From Burkholderia lata (GTDB lineage: Bacteria; Pseudomonadota; Gammaproteobacteria; Burkholderiales; Burkholderiaceae), in contig NC_007511.1 of assembly GCF_000012945.1 (NCBI RefSeq), positions 2,604,001 through 2,668,000 on the forward strand: a stretch of DNA of 64,000 bases, in the 5' to 3' direction. Shown here in pieces: positions 42,355-51,138 of this stretch; the first letter of the stretch is position 1; the number at the start of each line of letters is the position of its first letter. The position numbers and the translations under genes were made by a program. The notes beneath the pieces are model-generated. The model searched no databases. It saw only the letters and a program-made list of their open reading frames with translations, and was not told the origin of the DNA.

Positions 42355-43095
42355 ATGCTCAAGACACTCAGCAGCGCGCTGCAACTGATGCAGTACTTCA
42401 CCGCCCAGCAGGCCGTTTGGGGCGTCCGCGAACTCGCGAAGGAAAGCGGCGTGCATCACGCGATCGTCCATCGCGTGCTTGCGACGTTCGCGGCCGAGGG
42501 CTACCTCGTCCAGGACGACGCGGGCCGCTACGCGCTCGGGCTGCGCTGGTTCGAGATGGGCGAGATCGTGCGGCGCTCGCTGTCGCCGTCGCAGATCGTC
42601 GAGCCCGCGCTGCACCGGCTCGCGCAGCAAAGCGGCGAGACCGTGTTCCTGTCGCTGCTCGACGGTTACGAAGGGCTGTGCCTCGACATCGCGCATGGCG
42701 ACCAGCAGTTGCGCTTCTCGATCGAGGAAGGCCAGCGCTTCGCGCTGCATGCGGGCGCGCACGGCAAGGCGATCCTCGCGTTCCAGCCCGATGCGATGCG
42801 CGACGAAGTCTTCGCCCGTGCGACGAAGGCCGGCCAGACGGTCGACCGCGCGGCCATCGAGGCACGCCTCGACGTGATCCGCGAGAACGGCTGGGTCTAT
42901 ACCCGCGAAGAAGCGGCCACCGGCGTCGCGGGCCTCGCGGTGCCGCTCACCGCAAAGGGCAGCCGCTCGGTCGCCGGATCGCTCGCGATCTCGGGGCCAA
43001 TGCAGCGCCTCGACGAATCGGCCGTGCCGCGCCTGCTCGACGCGCTGAACGACGCGCGCCGCAAGATCGAAAGCGTGCTCAGCCTGATGCGCTGA
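42355..43095 (+). CDS. IclR-family transcriptional regulator
   Basis: 246 residues. The N-terminal winged HTH covers about 5-60 (LSSALQLMQYFTAQQAVWGVRELAKESGVHHAIVHRVLATF), with the effector domain after about 70 (HAGAHGKAILAF, GVAGLAVPL). It likely represses the OPT-transporter cluster in the absence of its ligand, which would be a small metabolite of that pathway. The gene begins directly behind two palindromes, suggesting self-control. The next gene starts 67 bases downstream. Confidence 0.9.
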   Translation: MLKTLSSALQLMQYFTAQQAVWGVRELAKESGVHHAIVHRVLATFAAEGYLVQDDAGRYALGLRWFEMGEIVRRSLSPSQIVEPALHRLAQQSGETVFLSLLDGYEGLCLDIAHGDQQLRFSIEEGQRFALHAGAHGKAILAFQPDAMRDEVFARATKAGQTVDRAAIEARLDVIRENGWVYTREEAATGVAGLAVPLTAKGSRSVAGSLAISGPMQRLDESAVPRLLDALNDARRKIESVLSLMR

Positions 43096-43162
43096 GCACG
43101 TTCCACCACCCGTTACCGCTGTCGCACACCACAACAAACGACAGGCATCCGGAGGAGAACCC

Positions 43163-44782
43163 ATGAACGCCCTTCAAGACGCGCCGGCCGGCGAACCCGC
43201 CGCGCCCGCCACCCCGCCCGGCGCCACGCGCGTCCGTTTCGCCGAACCCGTGCTGCTGATCGTGTCGGTCGTGCTGTCCGTGCTCGGCGCGATCATCGGC
43301 ATGCAGCTGATCGTGTCGCTCGGCATCTCGGCAAACACGTCGATCATCGGTGCGCTGATCGCCATCGTGTTCTCGCGCATCCCGCATGAACTCGCGCGGC
43401 GCTTTCGCGTGCTCGAACGCCAGAACCTCGTGCAGACGGCCATCTCGTCGGCCACGTTCGGCGCGGCGAACTCGCTGATGATCCCGATCGGCGTGCCGTA
43501 CGCGATGGGCATGCCCGAACTCGCGACGCCGATGCTGATCGGCGCGCTCGCCGCGATGCTCGTCGACGGCACGATGCTGTACCTGCTGTTCGGCAGCCGG
43601 ATCTTCCCGGCCACAGGCAGCTGGCCGTCGGGCGTCGCGACCGCCGAAGCGATCTGGGCCGGTGACCGTGGCGGCCGCAAAGCCGCGTTCCTCGGGATCG
43701 GCGTCGCGGTCGGCGTCGCCGGCGCGTGGCTCGGCATTCCGATGTCCGCGTTCGGCGCGGCATTCCTCGGCAACCTGGCCGCACTGACGATGTTCGGCCT
43801 CGGCCTGCTGATCCGCGGCTACTCGGTCGCGCTGACCGGCGTCGACATCGCGAAGGCCTACATCCCGCACGGCGTGATGATCGGCGCGGGCATCGTCGCG
43901 ATGCTGCAGGTGTCAACCGAGATCCGCCGCGCGCGCCGCGCGCCGATCGACGAAGCGGGCACCAGCGACGTGTCGCCGCTGCGTGCTGGCCGCATCCTCG
44001 GCCTCGGCTACGTGGTCTACATGCTGATCGCGCTCGTGATCGTCGGCTGCACCGGCGGCTTCTCGGAAATGTCGACCGGCATGCTGATCGTGTTCGTGCT
44101 GTATGCGGCGTTTTCGGCGTATATCCACGAGCTGATCGTCGGCATCGCCGCGATGCACTCGGGCTGGTTCCCGGCCTTCGCGGTCGCGCTGATCACGCTG
44201 ACGATCGGCATCCTGATCGGCTTCCCGGCGCCCGCGCTCGCGGTGCTGGTCGGCTTCTCGGCCGCGACGGGCCCCGCCTTCGCCGACATGGGCTACGACC
44301 TGAAGACCGGGTTCCTGCTGCGCGGCTCGGGCCAGGACCCGGCCCTCGAAATGGCCGGCCGCCGCCAGCAGTTCCTCGCGGCGACGCTCGGCTTCGTCGT
44401 CGCCGGCATCGTGGTTGTGCTGTTCCACCACGGCTTCTTCAGCCGCGACATGCTGCCGCCGGTCGATCGCGTCTACGCGGCGTCGATCAAGGCGGGCTCG
44501 TCGTGGGACATCGCGCGCGACCTCGCGATCTGGGCCGTGCCCGGTGCGCTGCTGCAGTGGCTCGGCGGCGCGAAGCGCCAGCTCGGCGTGCTGCTGTCGA
44601 CCGGCATGCTGCTCACGTCGCCGCTCGCGGGCTTCGCCGTGCTGATCGGCCTCGCGATCCGCTTCATCCTGCTGCGCACGCGCGGCGAACGCGACATCGC
44701 CGAGATGAGTGCGTTCGCGGGCGGCGTGATCGCGGGCGATGCGCTCTTCAGCTTCACGCGCTCGCTCATCAAGCTCAAGTAA
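43163..44782 (+). CDS. OPT-family oligopeptide/metal-peptide transporter
   Basis: 539 residues with about 14 to 16 membrane helices. Typical OPT blocks: RFAEPVLLIVSVVLSVLGAIIGMQLIV near the start, and FPATGSWPSGVATAEAIWAGDRGG with a conserved Pro/Gly loop. OPT transporters import small peptides or metal-chelate peptides with protons. GGAGG lies 12 bases before ATG. It is followed at 24 bases by an aminotransferase and then by a dipeptidase, so imported dipeptides are the simplest substrate guess. Confidence 0.85.
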   Translation: MNALQDAPAGEPAAPATPPGATRVRFAEPVLLIVSVVLSVLGAIIGMQLIVSLGISANTSIIGALIAIVFSRIPHELARRFRVLERQNLVQTAISSATFGAANSLMIPIGVPYAMGMPELATPMLIGALAAMLVDGTMLYLLFGSRIFPATGSWPSGVATAEAIWAGDRGGRKAAFLGIGVAVGVAGAWLGIPMSAFGAAFLGNLAALTMFGLGLLIRGYSVALTGVDIAKAYIPHGVMIGAGIVAMLQVSTEIRRARRAPIDEAGTSDVSPLRAGRILGLGYVVYMLIALVIVGCTGGFSEMSTGMLIVFVLYAAFSAYIHELIVGIAAMHSGWFPAFAVALITLTIGILIGFPAPALAVLVGFSAATGPAFADMGYDLKTGFLLRGSGQDPALEMAGRRQQFLAATLGFVVAGIVVVLFHHGFFSRDMLPPVDRVYAASIKAGSSWDIARDLAIWAVPGALLQWLGGAKRQLGVLLSTGMLLTSPLAGFAVLIGLAIRFILLRTRGERDIAEMSAFAGGVIAGDALFSFTRSLIKLK

Positions 44783-44806
44783 TCCGTTTCACCAACAGGA
44801 CTTCAG

Positions 44807-45991
44807 ATGGACATCACTGCAATCCGCGCCGATACGCCGCTGACCGCATCGACGATCTACCTCGATACGGCCGCCGCGTCGCTGCCGCCCGAGCCCGTGC
44901 TCGACACCGTCAACGACTATCTGCGCGACACCGGCCGCGTCGGCATCTACCTGCCCGCGTTCCGCAAGGCCACCTATGCGCGCGTCGATGCCGTGCGCAC
45001 GCAGCTCGCCACCTTCCTCGGCGCACAGGCCGACGAGATCGCATTCACGAAGAACGCGACCGAAGCGATCTCGCTCGTCGCGCAGGGGCTGCGCTGGCAG
45101 CCGGGCGACGAAGTACTCGTCGCCGATACCGAGATGCTCAGCAACCTGCTGCCGTGGAAGCGGCTCGAAGCGACGCACGGCATCGTCGTGAAGATGATCG
45201 CCGCGAACGACGAAGGGCTGCTCGCGCCGGACGCATTCGCGCAGGCCATCACGCCGCGCACGCGCCTGCTCACGTTCTCGCACGTGCCGAACTCGTCGGG
45301 CGCGCTGCAGGACGCCGCCGCGCTGTGCGCGGTCGCCCGCGCGAACGGTGTGCTGTCGCTCGTCAATGCATCGCAAAGCGTCGGGATGGTCCAGACCGAC
45401 GTGCGCACGCTCGGCTGCGATTTCCTCGCGGGCTGCGGCCGCAAGGCACTGCGCGCGACGGAAGGATCCGGCTTCCTCTACGTGCAGCGCGACCAAATCG
45501 ACACGCTCGAACCGGTGCTCGCCGGCTGGTGGAACGGCGCGTACGACCGGACGACCGGTGCGCTGTCGTTCGTCGCCGGCGCGAAGCGCTTCGAAGCCGG
45601 CTGCCCGATCGTGCCCGCGATCCTCGGCCTCGGCGCCGCGCTCGACTATGCGCAGCGCATCGGCGTCGCGCAGATCGAGGCACGCGTGCGCGACCTCACC
45701 GCCTATGCGGTCGAGCGCTTCGCGACGCTGCCCGGCTTCGAGCTGTACGGCCCGCGCGATGCGGCGCGCCGCATCGGCATCGTGCCGTTCAACCTGCGCG
45801 GCATCGATCCCGCGACGATCGTCGCGGCGCTCGAGGCGCAGCACTGCATCATCGAAGCCGGCAACTTCATGGCCGACGCGATCCTCGCGCGCTACGGCGT
45901 GTCGACGATGGCGCGCGTGTCGCTGCACTACTTCAATACCCGCGAAGAAATCGACCGCGTCGCCGAGCTGATCCGCGCGGCGGCCTGCTGA
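44807..45991 (+). CDS. Class V PLP-dependent aminotransferase or desulfurase
   Basis: 394 residues of the fold-type I class V family. The PLP-binding lysine is in GCGRKALRATEGSGF (about 210-225); NATEAISLVAQG and LVNASQSVGM form other parts of the cofactor site. Relatives include cysteine desulfurases, isopenicillin-epimerase-like and serine-glyoxylate-type enzymes. The substrate is uncertain. It sits between the OPT transporter (24 bases) and dipeptidase E (47 bases), so it may act on an amino acid released from a peptide. Confidence 0.85.
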   Translation: MDITAIRADTPLTASTIYLDTAAASLPPEPVLDTVNDYLRDTGRVGIYLPAFRKATYARVDAVRTQLATFLGAQADEIAFTKNATEAISLVAQGLRWQPGDEVLVADTEMLSNLLPWKRLEATHGIVVKMIAANDEGLLAPDAFAQAITPRTRLLTFSHVPNSSGALQDAAALCAVARANGVLSLVNASQSVGMVQTDVRTLGCDFLAGCGRKALRATEGSGFLYVQRDQIDTLEPVLAGWWNGAYDRTTGALSFVAGAKRFEAGCPIVPAILGLGAALDYAQRIGVAQIEARVRDLTAYAVERFATLPGFELYGPRDAARRIGIVPFNLRGIDPATIVAALEAQHCIIEAGNFMADAILARYGVSTMARVSLHYFNTREEIDRVAELIRAAAC

Positions 45992-46038
45992 CCCCCGCCC
46001 TACCCGACCCGACTACCGATACAGAAACAGGAGCCACC

Positions 46039-46794
46039 ATGAACCAACGCTTTCTGCTGATGAGCAGCTCCCGCAAGGACGCGCTCGGCTATCTCGAACA
46101 CGCGACCGAACAGATCCACGCGCTGCTCCGCCACGAAGTGCGCAAGATCGTCTTCGTGCCCTACGCCGGCGTGTCGTTCAGTTTCGACACCTACGAAGGC
46201 ATGGTGAAGCCGGTGTTCGAGAAGCTCGGCTATGCGCTCGAATCGCTGCATCACAGCACCGACCCGCGCAAGACCATCGAGAACGCCGACGCCATCGCGG
46301 TCGGCGGCGGCAACACGTTCGCGCTGCTCAAGCGCATGTACGACGCGAATATCGTCGACGCGATCCGCGCGCGCGTGCACGCGGGCGTGCCGTACGTCGG
46401 CTGGAGCGCGGGCAGCAACGTCGCGTGCCCGACGATCCGCACGACCAACGACATGCCGGTCGTGCAGCCGCCGACGCTGCGCGCGCTCGGCCTCGCGCCG
46501 TTCCAGATCAACCCGCACTTCATCAGCGGCAAGCCGGCCGGCCACAACGGCGAGAGCCGCGAGGAACGTCTCGGCGAATTCCTCGACATCAACGCGCCCG
46601 AGCAGGTATTCGCGTTGCCCGAGGGCTCCGCGCTGCTGTCCGACGGCACGACGGGCACCGTGCTCGGTGAGCGTGGCGCGCTGCATTTCGCGAGCAAGAC
46701 CGACGTGCGCACGCTTGCGGAGAACGCCACCTTCCCGCTCGCGTCGATCACGGGCCCGGCCGGCATCGACTCGTGGCCTGACTTCCAGAAATAA
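46039..46794 (+). CDS. pepE: Dipeptidase E (alpha-aspartyl dipeptidase)
   Basis: 251 residues, S51 family. The nucleophile Ser lies in VGWSAGSNVACPTIRTTNDMP (about residue 121) and the conserved GGGNTF (about 88-93) and HFISGKPAGHNGESREER follow. PepE hydrolyses Asp-X dipeptides in the cytoplasm. ATG 46039 follows ACAGGAG; a longer frame in the same phase runs far upstream through the transporter and is not real. It belongs to the peptide cluster: transporter, aminotransferase, peptidase, porin. Confidence 0.9.
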   Translation: MNQRFLLMSSSRKDALGYLEHATEQIHALLRHEVRKIVFVPYAGVSFSFDTYEGMVKPVFEKLGYALESLHHSTDPRKTIENADAIAVGGGNTFALLKRMYDANIVDAIRARVHAGVPYVGWSAGSNVACPTIRTTNDMPVVQPPTLRALGLAPFQINPHFISGKPAGHNGESREERLGEFLDINAPEQVFALPEGSALLSDGTTGTVLGERGALHFASKTDVRTLAENATFPLASITGPAGIDSWPDFQK

Positions 46795-46848
46795 GCGCCG
46801 GTTACCCCTTTTAAAAAAACAGTCCCATATCGGTTAGGAGACCTTTTC

Positions 46849-47994
46849 ATGAAGAAGCAGCTTGCCGGACTCGCGCTGTTGGCCGGCGCGACGGGTGTCG
46901 CGCATGCCCAGTCCACCGTGACGCTGTACGGCGTCATCGACGTCGCAATCGGTTACCAGACGCACACCAATCCGTCCGGCGATCGCACGATCGGCCTGCA
47001 GCAGGGCAACGAGGGCTTCCTGTCCGGCAGCCGCTTCGGCCTGAAGGGCAACGAGGCGCTCGGCAACGGCTGGAAAGCCGGTTTCACGCTGGAGAACGGC
47101 TTTCTCGCGAACAACGGCAAGCTCGACCAGCAGGGCCAGCTGTTCGGCCGCCAGGCGTTCGTGAAGCTCGGTCACGAGCGCTGGGGCGAGCTTGCGCTCG
47201 GCCGGCAGTACACGACCGGCAACACGATGCTGTACTACGTCGATCCGCTCGGCGTAGGCGCCGCGCCGACCAATTCATGGCAGGTCTACCTGGTCGGCCA
47301 GCGCTACGACAACGCGGTCAGCTACACCGGCACCTACGGGCCGATGCAGGTGATCGCCGAGTACGCGTTCGGCGGAATCGCAGGGGACACGCGGGCACGC
47401 TCGTCGATGTCGCTCGGCGTCGAGTACGAATCGGGCCCGGTGACGCTGATCGGCGATGCGCAGCAGACACGCGACACGCAAAGCCGCCGCGCGCGGATCT
47501 ACCTCGCCGGCGCGAAGGCCGCGATCGGCAGCGTGAACGTGTTCGCGAACTACCTGCACAGCGATCGCGATGCCGGCTTCGATTCGTCGAACGGCGGCGC
47601 CGACACCGCGTCGATCACGAGCATGGCGTCCGGCTCGCCGACCGCCGCCGTCACGATCAACTCGGTGTTCGACTCGCATCGCCGTGACGACTTCTTCACC
47701 GTCGGCGCGAGCTGGCGCGCGACGCCCGTGTGGAACTTCGTGGTCGCGGGCATGCACAACCGCACGCTCGCCGACGGCTTCAACGGCGCGCGCAGCACCG
47801 TGTACGGCGTCGCCGACTACAGCCTCAGCAAGCGCACCGACGTGTACGTCGCAACGTCGTACGAATGGACGCGTGGCGGCTGGTCCGGCCTGTTCGGCAA
47901 CACGACGACCAACGCGGCAGCCGCGAAAGGCTCCGCACTCAACGGCCGCAACGAGCAGCTTTCCGTGCTGCTCGGCCTGCGGCACTTCTTCTGA
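46849..47994 (+). CDS. Gram-negative general porin (Burkholderia OmpC-like)
   Basis: 381 residues. The first 20 are a signal peptide (KKQLAGLALLAGATGVAHAQ), then a 16-strand beta barrel starting STVTLYGVIDVAIGYQ and ending in Phe (LGLRHFF), the mark of outer-membrane insertion. GSRFGLKGNEALGNGWKAGFTLENGF is the family block. GGAGACC precedes the ATG. It is inside the peptide cluster and would admit peptides to the periplasm. Confidence 0.93.
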   Translation: MKKQLAGLALLAGATGVAHAQSTVTLYGVIDVAIGYQTHTNPSGDRTIGLQQGNEGFLSGSRFGLKGNEALGNGWKAGFTLENGFLANNGKLDQQGQLFGRQAFVKLGHERWGELALGRQYTTGNTMLYYVDPLGVGAAPTNSWQVYLVGQRYDNAVSYTGTYGPMQVIAEYAFGGIAGDTRARSSMSLGVEYESGPVTLIGDAQQTRDTQSRRARIYLAGAKAAIGSVNVFANYLHSDRDAGFDSSNGGADTASITSMASGSPTAAVTINSVFDSHRRDDFFTVGASWRATPVWNFVVAGMHNRTLADGFNGARSTVYGVADYSLSKRTDVYVATSYEWTRGGWSGLFGNTTTNAAAAKGSALNGRNEQLSVLLGLRHFF

Positions 47995-48073
47995 CCCACC
48001 GCGCATTCGACCGATGCGGCCCGCGGCGCGGCGCACGACCGCCGCATCGGCAACCTGAATCAAGAGGCATTCG

Positions 48074-49033
48074 ATGGCACTGAAACAGACCCTCGTCATT
48101 TTCGACGCGCTCGATGGCGCGATCGTCAACGGGCAGCACATTGCCGCGCTGTTTGCGCCGTATGCGGCGCATGGCGTGACGGTCGAGGTCACCACGGTCA
48201 ATAACGAACCGCCGGAAGACCCGACGAAGACGACCGACTTCATCACGATCGTGATTCCCGGCTCGCGCGGCAAGACGGCCGGCGGCGATGCCCGCACGCT
48301 CGGCATCGTCGGCCGCAACGGCGCGATCGGCGCGCGGCCCGCGAAGTTCGGGATGGTGTCGGACGCGGACGGCCCGATCGGCTCGCTCGCGGCCGCGCTG
48401 AAACTCGCGGAGATGAAGGCGAACGGCGACGTGCTGCCCGGCGACGTGATCGTCACGACACACCTGTCGACCGATGTATCGATGAGCGAGAACAACGGCG
48501 TGCCGTTCATGGGGATGCCGGTTTCGTCGGCCACGATGAACCGCCATGAAGTGACGCCCGACATGGATGCCATCCTGTCGCTCGATGCGTCGAAGGGCAA
48601 CCGGATCGTCAAGCAGCGCGGCTTCGCGCTGTCGCCGACCGCGATGCAGGGTTACATCCTGCGGATGGCGCCGGATCTCGTGTCGATCATGGAATCGACG
48701 ACCGGCATGCCGGCCGTCACGTTCCCGATCTCGCTGCAGGACATCACGCCGTACGACAACGGGCTGTCGCACTTCAACAGCATCATGCAGCCGCACGTCG
48801 GCACCGACAAGCCGGTGGTCGGCGTCGCGATCACCGCGCGTGCGGTGGTCGGCGGCAGCGATTCGAGCGCGAGCCACGAAGTCGATCTGGCCGAAGCCGT
48901 GCGCTTCTCGGTCGAAGTCGCGAAGCGCTTCACGGCCGGCGCGTGCGAGTTCTACGATGCGAACGAATGGCGCAAGATTCGCAACGTGTATCCGGACCTG
49001 AGCGTGTTCCAGGGGTACGGCAAGGCCGCTTGA
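48074..49033 (+). CDS. DUF1177-family protein
   Basis: 319 residues. I recognise the DUF1177 pattern: start LKQTLVIFDALDGAIVNGQHIAAL, TTDFITIVIPGSRGK, TLGIVGRNGAIGARP, GDVLPGDVIVTTHLS and DITPYDNG. No catalytic residues are assigned in this family. Homologues are often near OPT transporters and peptidases, and here it follows the porin (79 bases) in the same cluster. It may be a hydrolase or amino-acid-processing protein; nothing more can be said. The gene ends facing the anthranilate operon across a terminator. Confidence 0.75.
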   Translation: MALKQTLVIFDALDGAIVNGQHIAALFAPYAAHGVTVEVTTVNNEPPEDPTKTTDFITIVIPGSRGKTAGGDARTLGIVGRNGAIGARPAKFGMVSDADGPIGSLAAALKLAEMKANGDVLPGDVIVTTHLSTDVSMSENNGVPFMGMPVSSATMNRHEVTPDMDAILSLDASKGNRIVKQRGFALSPTAMQGYILRMAPDLVSIMESTTGMPAVTFPISLQDITPYDNGLSHFNSIMQPHVGTDKPVVGVAITARAVVGGSDSSASHEVDLAEAVRFSVEVAKRFTAGACEFYDANEWRKIRNVYPDLSVFQGYGKAA

Positions 49034-49046
49034 CGAAGCAGCGCGC

Positions 49047-49073
49047 GGCGCGGCCGGATGATCGGGCCGCGCC
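49047..49073. terminator. Convergent-gene hairpin terminator
   Basis: GGCGCGGCC and GGCCGCGCC form a perfect 9-bp stem with a nine-base loop, between the converging stops of the DUF1177 gene and andAa. No U-run; it works probably as a bidirectional barrier. Confidence 0.5.
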
Positions 49074-49080
49074 TTCCCTG

Positions 49081-50301
49081 TTACATGAACGCCTTCAGAT
49101 TGACCGCCGGATCCGCAAGCTTCACCGGGTCCGGCACCGCCCCCGCCGCAATCAAACGACGTGATGCGCCGATGTCGCGCCCCAGGTTCGCCGCGGCCAC
49201 CGCGACGATCTTGCCGTCATCGCCCAGCCCGAACACCGTGAACGGCCCGTTTGCGGGATCGCCGCGCACGACGATCGTGCGCTCGCTGCCGAACAGCCCG
49301 AGCATCTGCAGGTTGCAGTCGTACTGATCGGACCACAGCCACGGCAGCTCGGCATAGGTGTCGTCGGCGCCGAGCACGTTCGCGGCCGCGACAGCCGGCT
49401 GGTTTTCGGCCACCTGCCACGATTCGATCCGAACGTGACGCCCGAGCAGCGGATTGAAGTGCATCGTCACCTCGCCCGCCGCAAAGATCGCGGGATCGAC
49501 CGTGCGGCAGCCCGCGTCGACGCGTATCCCGTTGTCGATATCGAGTCCCGCCGCCTGCGCCAGCTCGACATTCGGCACGACGCCGATGCCGACCACGACG
49601 AGGTCGGCCGGCACGTCGCCACGATCGGTCTCGACGATCGCGCCGCCGCCCGGTGCGCGACGAATCGCGCGCGGCAGCGTCGCCATCTGGAAGACCACGC
49701 CGCGCGCATCGTGCAACTGATGCGCATACGCGCCGACCACTTCCGGCAACGCGCGCTGCAGCAGGCGCGGCGCCGGATCGATCACCGTCACCTCACAGCC
49801 GAGCTGGCGCGCCGCCGCCGCGACCTCGAGGCCGATGAAGCCGCCTCCGAGCACCGCCACTCGACGCCCCGGCAAAAGTTGCGCGCGCAACGTACGTGCA
49901 TCGTCGACCGTACGGACGTAATGCGGCTTGACGCCTTCGTCGATCGCACCATCGAACGTGCGCACCCGCGAACCCGTCGCGAGCACGAGACTCGCATAAG
50001 GGAGCGTCGTGCCGTCGTCGAGCCGCACGCGCTGCGCATCGCGCTCGATCGCGTCGACACGCGTGCCGAGCCGCAGCTCGATGCGTTGCGCGTCGTACCA
50101 AGCCGCATCGCGCACGAACGCACGCTGCTCGCCGCCGTCGCTCAGCAATGCGTCCTTCGACAGCGCGGGCCGGTCGTACGGCAACTCGCGCTCCGCGCCG
50201 ATCATCACGATGCGCGCCGCCGCATCGCGCTCGCGCAGCGCTTCGGCGGTGCGCCGCGCCGCATGCCCGGCGCCGACGATCACGAACGGATCAGCCGACA
50301 T
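49081..50301 (-). CDS. andAa: AndAa: ferredoxin reductase of anthranilate dioxygenase
   Basis: 406 residues, glutathione-reductase-like flavoprotein. FAD-site VIVGAGHAARRTAEAL near the start and NAD-site VAVLGGGFIGLEVAAAA (about 147-163). It takes electrons from NADH to the Rieske ferredoxin AndAb. The start at 50301 overlaps the end of andAb by 11 bases, so it is translationally coupled. Last gene of the operon andAc-Ad-Ab-Aa. Confidence 0.92.
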   Translation of the reverse strand: MSADPFVIVGAGHAARRTAEALRERDAAARIVMIGAERELPYDRPALSKDALLSDGGEQRAFVRDAAWYDAQRIELRLGTRVDAIERDAQRVRLDDGTTLPYASLVLATGSRVRTFDGAIDEGVKPHYVRTVDDARTLRAQLLPGRRVAVLGGGFIGLEVAAAARQLGCEVTVIDPAPRLLQRALPEVVGAYAHQLHDARGVVFQMATLPRAIRRAPGGGAIVETDRGDVPADLVVVGIGVVPNVELAQAAGLDIDNGIRVDAGCRTVDPAIFAAGEVTMHFNPLLGRHVRIESWQVAENQPAVAAANVLGADDTYAELPWLWSDQYDCNLQMLGLFGSERTIVVRGDPANGPFTVFGLGDDGKIVAVAAANLGRDIGASRRLIAAGAVPDPVKLADPAVNLKAFM

Positions 50302-50617
50302 TGACTTCCACCTGCCCGCCGACGATCCGGATCGGATAGGTCCGTACCGGCTCCGTGATCGGCGCGCATTTCGGCGCACCGGTGCGGATGTCGATCAGCC
50401 CCTGGTGCAGCGGGCATTCGACGCAGCCGTCCTCCACATAGCCTTCGGACAGCCGCGCATGGCCGTGCGTGCAGAGGTCGTGCATCGCGAACAGTTCGTC
50501 GCCGATCCGGAACACGGCGATCGGCTTCTGGCCGGCGACGCGCGCCGCCGGTTCGTCTTCGGAGAATTCGTCGAAAGCGCCAAGCGGATGCCACTCGGCG
50601 AGCGTTGCTTCGGTCAT
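50291..50617 (-). CDS. andAb: AndAb: Rieske ferredoxin of anthranilate dioxygenase
   Basis: 108 residues. Rieske [2Fe-2S] ligands are CTH (near 49) and CPLH (near 68), in the pattern C-x-H ... C-x2-H: HDLCTHGHARL and VECPLHQG. It passes electrons from AndAa to AndAc. AAGGAAC precedes its ATG. It overlaps andAa by 11 bases; andAd ends 20 bases before it. Confidence 0.93.
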   Translation of the reverse strand: MTEATLAEWHPLGAFDEFSEDEPAARVAGQKPIAVFRIGDELFAMHDLCTHGHARLSEGYVEDGCVECPLHQGLIDIRTGAPKCAPITEPVRTYPIRIVGGQVEVNVG

Positions 50618-50637
50618 GTCTGTTCCTTGCTTCCGTT

Positions 50638-51126
50638 TCAGATCGGGGTGGCGAGCAGCGTCTGCACGCGCGACGTGTCGTAGATCACCCGCTTGGTCTT
50701 GTAGCGCAGCCCGTCCGGCGTGCGCACGACCGTGTCGTAGTACTTGCCGGCCTGGTACACGTTCGACTCGCCGTTGCTGCGCGTCTGCACGACGACGTAG
50801 TTGCTCTCGGTGTCGATCTCGCCGTCGCGTTCCGCGACGATCGTCAGGCCCGACGTCATGTGCCGGTACGTGTGCTCTTCGTAGATGTTCGCGTGCCGCA
50901 GCGACACCACGCGGTCGCGCAGCATCCGCTGGTTCGTGCAGTGGACGATCCCGACCGGCAGCCCGAGGTCGGCGTTTTCCTTCGGCACGATTTCGTACGT
51001 GCAGTCCTCGGTGAACATCGTCGGCCATGCTTCGAGCCGGTTGTTGTCGAGGTGCCCGATATAGCGGTTCTGGAGCATGTAAATCTCGAACCACGTCTTC
51101 ATGTCTTCCGTCAGGTTTTCCATCAT
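50638..51126 (-). CDS. andAd: AndAd: small (beta) subunit of anthranilate dioxygenase
   Basis: 162 residues, the SnoaL-like small subunit of ring-hydroxylating dioxygenases, with the starting block WFEIYMLQNRYIGHLDNNRLEAWPTMF and RMLRDRVVSLRHANIYEEHTYRH. It is structural; together with AndAc it forms the alpha3beta3 oxygenase. Start ATG 51126 (or the next codon, also ATG), GGGAGC ahead. It follows andAc by 12 bases. Confidence 0.93.
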   Translation of the reverse strand: MMENLTEDMKTWFEIYMLQNRYIGHLDNNRLEAWPTMFTEDCTYEIVPKENADLGLPVGIVHCTNQRMLRDRVVSLRHANIYEEHTYRHMTSGLTIVAERDGEIDTESNYVVVQTRSNGESNVYQAGKYYDTVVRTPDGLRYKTKRVIYDTSRVQTLLATPI

Positions 51127-51138
51127 TCCGCTCCCGCT

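Noticed and set aside
43726..46038. Long plus frame running from the OPT gene into pepE
   Set aside because: The pepE start at 46039 has its own ribosome site; the upstream part is out of frame with the transporter and aminotransferase and is compositional noise.
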